Source: Daphnia carinata (lineage: Eukaryota > Arthropoda > Branchiopoda > Diplostraca > Daphniidae). From it: a DNA stretch of 64,000 nucleotides. Positions 21,710 to 34,340 of this stretch are shown here, piece after piece. A program made the translations under genes and the position numbers. The stretch is taken from positions 1,674,001-1,738,000 of the forward strand of contig NC_081336.1 in assembly GCF_022539665.2 (NCBI RefSeq), read 5' to 3'. Below the pieces are notes generated by a model that saw only the letters and a program-made list of their open reading frames with translations, did no database searches and was not told the origin of the DNA. Each line of letters begins with the position of its first letter. Within the stretch, counting starts at the first letter, position 1.

Positions 21710-22141
21710 ATTGTACTACAGACTATCTAGGCCAAAGTTTTAAAATACGTAAAAATAGGTTATAGCTACAATTCAAGTGGTAAGCATCAATCGTCACTAC
21801 AATCCTCGGACGTTCGTAATCAAAATGGCGTGTCGGATATTACCAGTAAAAGGATCTGCGCGTCAAGATATTTCACAACCAGCAGAAACGGCCCTTTCTG
21901 ATTGATGTCCTTGGTTTCTCGAGGTGTTTTCGTAACGGGCAAAGAACCAAGGAACATTCACTGTAGCAGACAACTCGCGAAAGAACGAAAAGGGGGCGCG
22001 ACTTTCCACTCACGACTTTTTAAGCATTTTCATGAGGAAAAATTGCTTTGATCGATACACCGGAATCGATAACACATCGCATAGATGATAATCGACAAAA
22101 CGCTTACACGTGAATTTTGTGATGATGCATTTTAGTTTAGC

Positions 22142-22948
22142 ATGATTTTGTTGTTTCGGACACCCGTTAACATGGCTCATTACAGTCAAGCGGTGTCTAC
22201 GTTTCTCCTAGTTCTACATTTTTGTTTCGTAATTATTGGGGTTTTGACAACTGAAGTCCCGGAACATAGTGGAAGCCATAATAATAGTTCAATGTCTCCT
22301 AGTTCAGTGTACAATCCACTCGGACCACTAGTCCAATGCAATTTGTTGTAAATATTACTATAATAAGAATATTGATTTATTCGAGTTTGATAAGTTTTCG
22401 TATTTGGTAGGTCTTTAGATTTTATGGATTGTGATGAACCTGTAGACTTGAAAGGGAATACGACAGCTAAAGATCATCTAGGATTTGGATGTTTGAAAGT
22501 ATGTACAATTTTGTCAAATGCATTTTCGTAAAATTGTATGGTCTTTCTTTTAATAGATGGGAGGCCAAAGATATGAAGATGTTGAGAAAACCAAGGTGGA
22601 ATGTGTCATTCTTCCTGGGATTGAATGTTACGGTGATCACAAATTTCTAAAGGATGGATTTCCTTGCATAAAGTAAAATCCAATGTTGTGTTGTGCCATG
22701 AGTGTAATGTAATAGCTGTCTTATTTCATTTCAGGTACACAGGTCACTACTTCACAACAACTTTGATCTACAGTATTCTACTGGGGTTTCTGGGCATTGA
22801 CCGATTCTGCTTGGGCCAAACTGGTACCGCAGTTGGAAAGCTCCTAACTCTAGGTGGAGTTGGCATTTGGTGGATTGTAGATATTGTACTGCTGGTCAGT
22901 GGCGGGTTAACTCCGGAAGACGGTTCAAATTGGGTTCCGTATATCTAA
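22142..22948 (+). CDS. TM2D2: TM2 domain-containing protein 2 (TM2D2)
   Basis: Four exons: 22142-22347, 22411-22498, 22557-22672 and 22735-22948; 207 residues. A signal peptide or anchor sits near residues 11-38. The extracellular part carries the TM2D2 signature ([28 protein letters not shown]) and the cysteines CVILPGIEC. The TM2 domain has [19 protein letters not shown], the DRF motif in [20 protein letters not shown], and WWIVDIVLL with a second helix, ending DGSNWVPYI. In flies the three TM2D proteins (almondex, amaretto, biscotti) act together in maternal Notch signalling; TM2D2 is the amaretto type. Confidence 0.95.
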
Positions 22949-23987
22949 ATTGTTCAAACGCTTTTTTTTTTACTTGTACCAACAAAAAGTTCGTGATACG
23001 ACATGTACAAATTATCTAAATAATTTACTTTTTTTACAAAAAAGAAAACGGGAAAGAAACTAAAAAAAAGACAAGACGCACCTTTTTTTTAACATGAACG
23101 TATAATACCACATGCGTGACACGAACATTTCTCTGCCGGTCACGCTCGAATATTTTGTGTCACACTGAAGCCGAGCACCATGCTCCCGTTTCCTCCTCTC
23201 TTTTTTTCCTCTCCAGGCCAAAAAAAAAAAGAGGAAGTGGGTTGTATTTTTTTTTGCCTCATTTCGAACGAACGATGCTGAAGTAATTCTTTTTGCCTTG
23301 CTTGTTCTCTCGTCAAAAAAGAAAAGAAAAAAGTAAGCCAGTCGAGCTGTTTGTATACATATGGCGACAGGCGTCAGTCGTAAAAAAAATGTGTACTCCA
23401 GACGCCCTCAATAATTGACGGCAATCAAAGTCAAGTCACTGCTGCTGCCACTCCTGGTTATGTACAAAGGCAGCAGACACGCCTACCACGAATAAAGACT
23501 CTGGGAAAATGTCGCTGAAAAAAAGAGAAGTTCCCAAGCACCATAGCAGCTCACGCCAGGAGATGTTTGTTGATGGTAAACCCTATAGGAAATAGCGCTG
23601 AGCTCACGTTCAATCAAATATCGTCAGTGTGAGTAACCGAGTTCTTGCTTGAGGGTCCTTGAAAATTTAGAGCACTGTCTTTTTTTTCTGGAGTACATTA
23701 TTAGATTCTCTTTTTTTCCATAATAACAAGCCATTTTTGTCAATATATTCGAACGTTCCACTCATATTTTCTAAAATCTTAAAAATCCACAACCAATTTT
23801 AAAATTTTTGATACACAAAGTATTATTTGGAATTTTTTCTGTTGTCCCTTATCTTCGTTCTGTGCATAAACATAGCGGAATGTGGGAGGAAGGGAATATT
23901 TTGCGAATTAGGAAAGAGCCCATTTTTTTGCGAAAAAAAATTCTGCAAAAAAAAGCTGATGGGAATAAAGTTTGAAAAATTAAAAAC
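22949..23987. other. Intergenic, TM2D2 3' side and monoglyceride lipase 3' side
   Basis: Tail-to-tail spacer with many A/T homopolymers. No ORF of note and no exact AATAAA recognised for either gene. Confidence 0.5.
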
Positions 23988-26813
23988 TTAAGTCCGACTG
24001 GGAGCACGCTGACAGATCCATGAAACTGTGTCGTCCAATACTTCCTGGCGAATGATTTGAGTTTCACGATAGAGGTGGTGACGTCCATTCGGATAAACTT
24101 TCAGATGTTTGTCTTTGACTTGAGCTTTTTCAAAGAGCGCATGAGAGCCTTGTACGTTGCAGAGTTTGTCCTGTTCGGCGTGGAGGACCGCGAAGGGCAC
24201 CTTCATCGACGTAAGCTTCTTATTAATTTCCTACAATACCCCAAGGAGAAAATTAAAAATAAACTAAAAATTCAAGACAAAAAATAATAATTGAATCAAA
24301 TAAATTGTTTAGTACGACAAGGCATTCGTGAGTAGCCGTAGCCCACTTGCATTTGACTCCGCCATGCCAGATCAATGGATCGTTTTTGATCAGTTCCTGT
24401 TCTGCTTCATCGCTGGTAATGTCTGCGACATCCAAAGAACTCACCTGTGGTGAAAGAGACAGACGGTCAGAATTGTGTGCCCGAGGATGTTCAATAAAGA
24501 TATAACGATATGTATACCGCTAGCTGTGGAGTCACGCGGCTGAGCAATCTGGCCGCCCAGAGTTTGACGGGCGAGGCTAAAGCCGGATCGATGAAAATCA
24601 ACGGACCCATCAGGACGACACCGTCAAAAGCCGATGGCTCTTTCAGAGCAGCTGATAGAAGAATCATTCCGCCCTATAAATAAACATGAAGATAGAAACA
24701 CAACATCAACAAAGCAATCGATTTTCTCCAGTCCAAAAAATAAAACTTATATAAAAAAGGGAGGAGATTGATTTGTCGGAAAAGAACTCACCATGGAATG
24801 CCCGACGGCAAAGATGGGTATTTGCGGATGCTCTTCTCGCATCAGTTGAATGTGATTCAGGATGTCCGTGACGTATTCGTCAATGGATTCGACGTGAACG
24901 CGGTGCCCATCGCTCATTCCGTGTCCAACTGTGTGATAGAGAAAAAATCCTTTGTTACAACACGGTACCATAGAAAAGTCGATTATGTCCAGTAACGTCA
25001 TGCAAATAAGTTCTTCCTGTTATCATCCCCTTTTGGCTATGTGCCAGACTACATCAAGAGGCTCCCGCAAATCACCATCGTTCGGAGAGGGGGGGATATA
25101 CGGCGTGCTCGTAACAGTAGAAAGAAGAAAAAGGAGGCCGATCGTCTCTCACAGACATTCTTTTGTTGGCTCTTTCTCTTTAGACGTTTCTTTCTCTTTT
25201 ATTTTTTTTTATAAGTCATTGGATCCATCACGTTGGGGCTGCACCGTAAAGCGATATATTGTACCGTATAGGATCGGCGTGCTTTATCTGCTCATCTCGA
25301 TATAAACATAATAAGTACGATTCGTAATAGTACTGCTATATTATGAGCCATTGATGATGGTCCCCCATCCGAGATGATGATGGCCGCAAGGTGCGCTTAC
25401 TTCAACCTTACGTCATACAATCAGTAATGAAAAAAGATGCGTTTTCTAAATGAACGATCAACCATGTCCCGCAGCGATGGATAATCGCAAAGAATTTTTA
25501 CGTTCAAAGACCCCGTTATACAATTCTTTTTCTTTTACTTAGTCGGCCATTTTCCTATTCGCGAAATACTTTTTTTTTAAAGAAAACTCACCGTGATCGT
25601 GTCCGAATGCGAGGAAATTCTCAGCCGCCAATCTGCATCCCAATTCGTCGTAGCAGCCCAAATGTTCCGCCAGTCCGTGAATCAACATCACCAGTCCCCT
25701 GCATCGATTGCAAAACGATAAGTTATGATAATTAATGAAGAAAGAAGAAACAAAACATGTTTTTATAGGCTATAAAGAAAAATAGAGTTCCACCTGGAAC
25801 TCGAGGTTAAACCGCAAGAATCAAAACATGACATGTCGTTGTAGTAAAAGTATTTTGGCATCATAGCTATTCGATTAGACGACCTCAATAAGTCTGCCAG
25901 ACACCGTTACAAAGTTCATTTGAATAAATTTTGAAAAAGAAGTCTTATTGACACACTGATATCAGATAAGAAAAATGCGTATTTAAAGTAAATCGGAACT
26001 TTGGATATCAACTTAACAACACAAGAAACGAGTTGACGCGTTGAAGCAAGATAAACCGATTAACTACTAGACAGCTGTTTTTTCCCCTTTTTTCAAGATT
26101 GGCAAGAGGAAAATTGATTGGAGGACTTCATTATTGATGCCACCATTGCCAGAGGGGATAACCATCAATCTTTAAAGATTAAATTGGCCCCCAAGGTAGA
26201 TTATAAAGGAAAATCCCTTTTTCCTTACCCATACAAGGTATCTTAAAGCATTGTTTCTTTTTTGTGGATTTTCTTTTTGATTTTTAGTTTTTGTTTCCTT
26301 AAAAAAAAATATTTTTTTTTTATGAATCATCACCAATTTTTGTGTGAGCACTCTTGGAAGGCTACCATTTACGTGGAAAGTAATAAAAAGTTTCTACTTG
26401 AACGATTTCGGTTGGACTCATTTTTCTTTTGTTGAAAAATGTTTAATGAAAAACAGGCAAGATAATATTGTTACTAGCTGCTGTGTAACACATTCCTCAA
26501 AATTCCTCTACCACATTTGGGTAGAGGAGTGTTGAGGGTAAAAACTTGAACAGCTGCAGGCGATTACAATTTTCCACGATCAGAAGAAAAAAGAAAATAA
26601 ATGCGAAAAAAAGGTGTAGGTTTCTAAGCTATTCCGAATTATGTTATGCTTACGTTGCTATGCGTTCACAGTTTGTCTAATAGTTTACCTGGGCGACACG
26701 GTCGGCTCCCAGTACCGGCAGTGAAGTTTCTTGCCGCACTTGATCCTCAATTGTTCCGGCACCGGATTCGTGTGTTGTTGTTGTCCTCCGTTGGTCGATT
26801 TCTTGTTCACCAT
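23988..26813 (-). CDS. MGLL: Monoglyceride lipase (alpha/beta hydrolase)
   Basis: Six exons: 26813-26689, 25698-25592, 24928-24792, 24673-24518, 24444-24316 and 24230-23988; 298 residues (human MGLL is 303). The enzyme releases glycerol and fatty acid from monoacylglycerols, including 2-arachidonoylglycerol. It shows LHCRYWEPT, the oxyanion region VMLIHGLAEHLGCYDEL, FGHDHVGHGMSDGHRV, and the nucleophile elbow GHSMGG split by an intron. The acid is in HAEQDKLC and the catalytic His in GRHHLYRE. The exon 5 donor (GTC|GTACTA, at 24316) was chosen because it makes ECLVEINKKL align without a gap to the mammalian protein. The first two introns (990 and 663 bases) are long for this region. Confidence 0.94.
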
Positions 26814-28362
26814 TTCAGAGGGGTCGTTTCCGACAGTCGGTGAGACTTGAGTCATTTTGGATAAAATTCAAGTGGTCTGGCGGGCTATGCAACCACGACT
26901 GCACACGTCTCCCACCTGTAATGGTCCGATAACGACTGTCTGGCCTGACTGGCTCTTCTCTGCATGTACCTCGTAAGTTGACGAGGGAAAGGCAAAGGAG
27001 GAAGAGTCTTCCTTGTTCTGCTGTCGGCACCGACAACACGATTCTATTTTCTTTTTTATTTCTCGACTTGATAATCTTGGTTTGCATGGTGCATGTCTCT
27101 GCTTTCTGTTGACTGCTACATCCGCGATACCTAGCGAACAATATTACAATTAAAATAAACGCCATCTAGCGAAAAGATATCAAAGATACAATGGGTTTAA
27201 CCATATTGTTCAAAAAAGAACGACAATAAAAACAACAACAGGAAAAGAAAACACGAAAGAGCAAATGAAAAAGAACAAAATGAAGTTGGCGGTCATGGTT
27301 GGAGGGCTCAAGTTCCCTCTTGGAAAAACAAAAATAAAATGGAAATAAGGTTGACCTACTTTGTCGATCCTCGTAACAACAAAATGCTTCGGATATCCAT
27401 AGCCCAAAGGGGATATGGTGTGTGTTGAGTAATATGGTTAAATGCTTCGTTTCCCGTTTACTTTGAAAACGATGACAATGCACAAAATAGGAGTTATACT
27501 CAGACGGGGGTGCCACCATTTTTCGTCTTCAACTAGATGATTAGTTCCTCATCCTTGCCCTTTTTAACTGATTAACAAGAAGACAAAAGAGCCTATGAAC
27601 AAAAAAGGGGTTCTTGAATTATACCCTGTCTCTCAGATGCCATCCTTTGACTTTCTTTTAATAGAAAAATGTTGCTTTAGTAGCTTCCCTTTTACGTCTA
27701 CTGCAGAGAAAGTTGTGAGCTGCATGTGGCTTCGTGGTCATTGTACTCGGAATAAAAAAAAAAATAAAAAACCCAACATGCAAGCGGCTAGTGTTGATTC
27801 GTTGCCATATTTTCAAGTGGGGTCAAATGGCCGCTTCAACTTTCGAACGCTTTCTCGCTCTTCACTTCTATAGGAGAAAGAATTCTGTTCGAAAATTCGT
27901 AACGAAGAGAAAAACAAGTGACGACGCTTGCGCTGCTGCTCCATTCGCTGGAAGCGTTATTCAGCTGGGTGGGAGGAGGATGTATGGGTGGTGGGAGAAG
28001 AACCCGAATAACATGGCACTGCCTTATGCCACTGCTCCAGCAAAAAATATTTTTCAGTCGGGATTCAAACGTGATGCGGTTAGCAACAACAAAACAAGTT
28101 TCTCGTCCTCTTTTAGCGCCAAATCCACATTTTTATTCGCTAGCGTGGTTATTAACTTTGTTGCTAAACTTGTTCGTCTTGTTGTAATTGCAACGTGCAC
28201 CTCTTGTTTGTCTTCATTTAGGTCTATATAAGAATCAGTTTAACAGCAACAGGTATTACATCATGTTTCAAATCATTTTCACTTTGTTTCTTCCATTAAC
28301 CACACGCCTAATGATTTTTACGTTTTAATTCTATCTTTTCGTGTGAATTTTAAAAATCAAGG
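26814..28362. other. Intergenic between divergent MGLL and inositol-transporter genes
   Basis: The 1.5-kb spacer should hold both promoters and 5' UTRs. Several open frames over 100 codons cross it on both strands (for example 26815-27165 minus and 27734-28231 plus), but none has a recognisable domain or matching splice sites and I do not call them. Confidence 0.45.
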
Positions 28363-31300
28363 ATGGTGGGAGAGAATGTTGTGGGTTCGAGTAGGAACGA
28401 ACACGAGGACGACGCTACCATTCCGTTGAGATCAACTGGACAGAAATTACCGAGCTCTGCATGCGACGATGACAACATTACCCCGAATTCTGACTCTTCA
28501 GCTTCGAAATTCGTCTACGTTTTGGCTTTCTTTAGCGCCATCGGTGGCTTCCTGTTTGGATACGATACGGGTGTCGTGTCGGGTGCTATGTTGATTATCC
28601 GGTATCACATCATCAATCTATTTTACATTTAAACATTCATCTCATTAAGTAAAAATGATTACAGGAAAGAAATGGAATTGAGCAATGCATGGCATGAAGC
28701 TATCGTGGCATCCACCATTGCAGCAGCCTGGATCTTTTCATTATTTGGTGGCTACCTTTCTGGTAATTTACAGCCATTTGTTGCTCACCCTTCCAACTGA
28801 ATTATAATTTTTTCATCTCTTTGTTGTCACTTGCTCATGTACGCCCCAGATCGATTGGGTCGTAAGCCCGTCATTTTGGCCGCTAGCGTCGTTTTCACTG
28901 TCGGATCTATCATAATGGGAGCTGCCGATGGCAAGGAAGTTCTACTCGCTGGTCGTATTGTCGTCGGCATCGGAATCGGTAAAGAATTAAAATCTCACAT
29001 CCATCCCTCACATTGTGTGTGTTACCCTTAGCAACACGTACACACACTGTCGAACATTTCAGCAAAAAAAAAAAAAGACAGGCGATCTATTTTTCTTCTT
29101 GCCTCTCCCGAGATTACCGTCCCCACGAAAACAAAAGAATGCAGAGAAGGCAGAACGTCGGCAGTGTCATAATGAGGAAAATGAGATTGGATTCCGCGAA
29201 CGCCGAATATTTCAAACCAGGCAGAAGATTGAGTTGCACATGGGACCTACCCTAAAGTGCCAAGTTAAATCAAGTCCACACGTCGTTCTTGCCATATAGA
29301 CCAGAAAGATGTGTCAATTTTTCCTCTGTAAAGAGGATCGATCCAATGTGGGCGTCTACCGTCCACGTCGAATCTAATTTATTTTAAAGGGACTGAATAT
29401 TTCAATAGTTTCAGATTTTCAAAGCCGCTTCGCAAGTCTGATCTTTTAAAAGAAACAGTGGCCGGGGGTATAGATCTCATTCAGACGTTTCTTTCTTATT
29501 TACTATTTAAACAAAACTGAGATTTATCCAACGTTTTAAATCTGTTGGATCAACAAGCTCGTGATTTTTTTCTTTTACTTATTGCGCTTCTTTTTATCGA
29601 TTATTCGCCCCTTATGTGCTCGTTATATTGTACAACTACGCGAAAGCTAGGCGACCTTTTGGACTTGACGTAGGTAGAGGATCGTGACTTGTTTAAAAAG
29701 TTGTCTTGATGAGGCTATCGATCCGTTACTTCCGTAGAAATGCCCTTGCTTCGCCGTCGGCCTATGACATTTTAATCGGAAGCGAATACAATTGGGGAGT
29801 TCCGGGATTGAGGGGCCAAAGCGTTTAACATTTAATCGATCGAGGTGTGGTACCAGGAGAAAGATTAAGGGAACAATTTTTCCGACATTAAGAAGCGGCC
29901 AAATGGTTCGTTGACTTTTGTTTTCTTTACTTTGGGTTCGTTAATTGGTCTTACGGCCAGGTTGGATGTCGACGACCGTCTCCGTCTACATAGCTGAGGC
30001 AAGTCCAGCGCATCTTCGTGGCCGTCTGGTAGCCTTCCAGAGCGTCATGATAACGATGGGACGTTTCTTTGGAGCGTTGGCATCTGCCGTGGCGTTCACG
30101 CTTTATCCGCCCGTTACCGGACGGAAACAGCCTGTCCTGATGATGACAACTGATTTGCTAACGGCCACCAAAGCTGCTGGAGCTCATCTTTCTCATTCTC
30201 ACCATCACTTGCCATTCCGTCTTCAATGGCTGGACGTGCTGAATTTCTCCAGCCGCAGGTCCGTTTCTCCCCACTACATCGATCGTTGTCCTAGTCCGTC
30301 TAACTTTGATGTATTACCTCGAGTCAGCTCAGTCCTTTTTTCTTTCTGTTTTGTTTACACACACATGACACACGAGCTCGTTTTTTTTTCTTTCGTGCAC
30401 TCTCACATTTCCACCTTTGGGTGGGTCTGTTGATGCTGGAGCATTCGTGCATGGTCCGCCGCTCTCGTTTTATTCTTGGTAGTGACGTAGCGATGCTACC
30501 TAAAAACGGATGGTTGAACATCATTTTTATTCATTTGATTTCTCTTTTAAGTTATTTGATTTCAGTTTCTTGAGTTTACCTTTTTTTTTATGTTTGCATT
30601 GTTGTTGTGAAAAACAAATAAGGTCTGGCCAGCATGGTGGTACCGATGTATTTGGCCGAGACGGCCTCATCCGGCCAAAGGGGGATGCTGGTAACGATGA
30701 ACGTCATGTTCATCACTGGCGGCCAGGCGATAGCGGCCGTTTTCAGCGGAGCTCTCAGTACCGTCTCTGATGGATGGAGGTAAGCTGCATGTCTCTACAA
30801 CACTTTTTGCCCGTTCCCAAATCAGATTATTTATCAAGAATCAGCTGTTACTATTTGAACAACTACCGAAAAAGAAATTTTTTGCTCTGCGTGTGTTAAC
30901 TCCTCGGCGGGTGGTAGTGTCCTCCTATTGATTTTTTTTTATCCCCAACGGCAGCTGGGCCAAAGTGCTAAAGGGCGAGAAGAAGAGAAAGCTTAGGGGG
31001 GGGGGGGCAGGAAAAGAAAGGAAAAAGTCCCGTGTATCAATGTTGTACAACCTCAACCTGTGATCGATTCACTTGCTGCGTTCCATCACTACGGCAACTT
31101 CTGATTGGAGAGCAAAAGGACCAAAACTTCCCTTTTTTTTTAGATTGTACTAAACTGACAGGGTAAATTAAGTGATAGGGAAACGTATTTATTAATAAAA
31201 AATGAGAAGAGGTCCGTGACGTCAATTCGATCCGACGCGCTTTATCCGAAATGATGGACCTTATTGTTAAAGGGGAATAATAAAATAGGACAGTGAAGAG

Positions 31301-33491
31301 GAGGGAAAGGATTTTGACGTGATCGACCAGTAGATTTGCTAAAAAGGCACGAGCCGATGTTCACCGTGTGACAACGTTGATTGATCGTGTGCCATTGCAC
31401 CTTGTTGGTAGAGCATCTATTGATTGGTTCAAAGAAGAGACAAGACAATAAAAAAAAATGTTGATCAGTTAAGGGTTGTAGCAAAACGTTGGCTTTTGAT
31501 AAGCGGAAATCCTTTGATTTAATTGGATGATTGTGATGTGTTCACTTTAAAGTTAGGAAAAGGTAAGTCTTTTTTGATATTTTTCCTTTCTGATTAAAGA
31601 AAAAACCTGAAATTGTATTTGAAATGGAGATCATGAAATTCTAAACATGATAATTGTGATTGTTACCTAGGTACATGTTGGGCATAGCAGCAATTCCGGC
31701 TGTGGTCCAGTTTGTTGGTTTCCTGCTGATGCCCGAAAGTCCACGCTGGCTCTTTAGCCACGGCAAGTACGTGACATCAATCATCGACTACATTGTTCTT
31801 TTAACAAGCCATCACGAAATGATTATTTCGTGTGTGCCCTGTAATCTCTTTCATTCGTCCGCAATTGTTCCCGTGACTCATTTTTAATTCATCGCAGGCC
31901 GGAAGAAGCTCGCAAAGTTCTCCAACGCATTCGTGGACCGTGCCACAACATTGATGATGAGCTCGAAGCGATTAAAGCCTCGGTGGACGAATCGGAGCGT
32001 GAACTCGGAGTAAATGAAATTTTTTAAATTAGCAGCGGAGGAAGGTCCTCTAATTACGAACGATTTTTTAAATTAACGTTTACGACTTTGTGTTTGACAG
32101 TACCGACGACAGAGAGGCCAGACAGCCAATGTCATCATTCAAATCCTTCAAAGTGCGCCCGTCCGTCGGGCACTTTTCCTCGGTTGCTTGTTGCAAATGT
32201 TCCAGCAAATTGCAGGCATCAACACCGTCATGTACTACAGCGCCACCATTATTCAAATGGCCGGATTCTACGATACGGCTAAAGCAATTTGGCTCTCGGC
32301 ATTGGTGGCTTCCGTCAATTTCATTTGCACTTTTCTCGGCATCTATTTGGTGGAGAAAGTCGGCCGACGTCGACTCACGCTCGGCTCCCTATTGGGTGTC
32401 GTTTTGTCCTTGGCTTTCCTAGCCGTTGGATTCATGATCGTTGATTCCAATGGCTACGCCGTGACGGAATTCTATCACAACAAGACCGATCTCTGCAATT
32501 CAGCTTTGTGAGTGATCCGCCCTCAGGTCTCCGCCCTCTCCATTTTTATTTCTTTTTTCTATTTTCGTGGCTAGGGAATGCAACGAATGCAACTCCATCA
32601 TCGATTGCGGATTCTGTTTTATGGACAATCCAGCCAGCGGCGGTATCTTGAAAGGCTCCTGTCTTTTAAGCAAAGAGAATTCCACATTTATGTCAGACTA
32701 CGGGCCGTGTAGCAATCTATCCAGCATGGTATATATCGATCTGTGCTCCTCGTTATTTCGATGGTTATCGGAAACGATCGAAGAGGAAACAACATTGATC
32801 TTTTGTTTTCTTAGGCCGGATTTTCTGGTAGTGCTGCTGCTGCTGGCCAATCGCCATTCATTTATGCTTATGGGTGGTGCCCGTCACCCCATGGCTGGAT
32901 CACCGTCTTGGGATTGATGACTTATCTCCTCTTTTTCGCTCCAGGTAGTTGACTTGGTGATGATTGGTTTGAATTTTCGTGATTGATTTTCTTGGAATAG
33001 GAATGGGACCGATGCCGTGGACCATCAACGCCGAGATCTACCCACTTTGGGCCAGGAGCACGTGCAACAGCATCGCCACTTCTACCAATTGGTTCTTCAA
33101 TTTCCTCGTCTCCATGACGTTCTTGACCATCACCGAGATCTTAACACGTCAAGGTAAACATTTTCACGTTTTAGCTTCGTTCATTTAATATCGTTCTTCT
33201 TTTTTATTAGGTGCTTTCATTTTCTATTGCGCACTATCCACCGTCGGGCTCCTCCTCTTTTGGTGGCTCCTGCCGGAAACTAAAGGTCGAACACTGGAAG
33301 AAATGGAAGTCGTTTTTAGTCGCCCGAGGAGTTGCCCGATGCCTTGGGGAAGCTGGACATCTAAGAAATCGAAAACGGGCGATATCGCATCAAGTCCAGA
33401 CAGTGGTCCGGAATCCAGCAAAAATGTCCAGTACGTTCAAATCCGCGGATTAAATCGCGATCGCAAAGAGCTTGAGGAAGAGGAGGACTAA
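28363..33491 (+). CDS. SLC2A13: Proton/myo-inositol cotransporter (SLC2A13/HMIT type), with alternative exons 4a/4b
   Basis: Common exons: 28363-28601, 28665-28762, 28850-28978, then 4a 29961-30258 or 4b 30623-30779, then 31671-31766, 31898-32009, 32101-32507, 32575-32728, 32815-32944, 33001-33153 and 33211-33491. With 4b the protein is 651 residues, with 4a 698. It is a 12-helix MFS sugar-porter: [14 protein letters not shown] (TM1), DRLGRKP, PESPRWL after TM6, [14 protein letters not shown] (TM7), [12 protein letters not shown], and [16 protein letters not shown] with [13 protein letters not shown] at the end. The Cys-rich loop between TM9 and TM10 ([14 protein letters not shown]) is specific to the HMIT class. 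It is predicted to import myo-inositol with protons. Confidence 0.95.
29961..30258 (+). other. SLC2A13: Alternative exon 4a of the inositol transporter
   Basis: Open over 298 bases with acceptor TTACGGCCAG. It encodes [20 protein letters not shown], homologous to the region in 4b and closer to the mammalian PxxLRGRLV. It then carries about 45 extra residues including a His-rich HLSHSHHH before a donor CCGCAG|GTCCGT. Entry phase 1 and exit phase 2 equal those of 4b. The 3' boundary is the weakest part: the usual GWR before the next exon is missing. Confidence 0.6.
30623..30779 (+). other. SLC2A13: Alternative exon 4b of the inositol transporter
   Basis: 157 bases encoding [36 protein letters not shown] and ending DGWR, the standard HMIT sequence into the next exon ([11 protein letters not shown]). 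Entry phase 1, exit phase 2. Confidence 0.88.
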
Positions 33492-34340
33492 AAAATTTAA
33501 CGCACACACACAAATCGCTCTTAATCTCCTTTCCTGTTTTAAAAAGAGGCTTATTGATATTAACATGGGAAAACTACCAAACCCACTCCGCTTTCGCGCT
33601 TCGATCTCAGATGATTCTATAACCTATTGCATGTTTCAAAAGAGTTACCTTATTTTCCCCTGATTGTTGGCACACACACACAGAAAATTAACACTATATT
33701 CTATCTATATATATATATATAACTATATTAACAACAAATACCTTTCACGTATCTCCTTACATGTAGGCTGTGACGGCTTTTCATTGGGGAAGGCATGGCT
33801 TTATTTTGCTTGTTTAACATTTTCAATGTTGAATCTTTTGTTGATTTTTTGTTTTTTACCTCGATAGATTCCACGATTCGAGTCGAATTTGAATCAACGA
33901 CATATCTCCTCACCACAGGTATCTACCGAGAGCTTGAAACATTATACAAAACATATGCGAGTACCGTATTAGAAAGAAGAAGCCAAAAATCGTGAAGGCC
34001 AGGAAAACTCGTGCAAACCCCACAAAGAAATCAGATATCTAATTTTTTTTTCACTACCAATTGTTCTTTTTTATAAAAAAAGAGACTGCAATTTTTTTGA
34101 TTTATTTTCTGTTTGATTTTGTTATATGTGCATCGTGGAAACCACAATTTTTTTTTCAAAATGCGCTTGTCAAAGTTTGTCTGTCTCTGTTTTCCCGTTC
34201 TTTGCTTTCCATTTCAAACGTGACATTATTTTATGATCAGTGTGATTGTGTATCAACGTTTGTCGCCAAGACTGAAAAAACTTTCGAGATTTATAAACAA
34301 GAAATCCCCAAGCAAATGAGATACCTCTCGTTTTTTATAT
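33492..34340. other. Intergenic between convergent genes
   Basis: 3' UTRs of the inositol transporter and the RASEF-like gene. A TA dinucleotide run is at about 33706-33722. An AATAAA on the minus strand (34099-34104) suits the RASEF-like gene. Confidence 0.5.

Noticed and set aside
27734..28231. 165-codon open frame upstream of the inositol transporter
   Set aside because: No recognisable domain, no methionine or splice support, and other frames in the same stretch are equally open.
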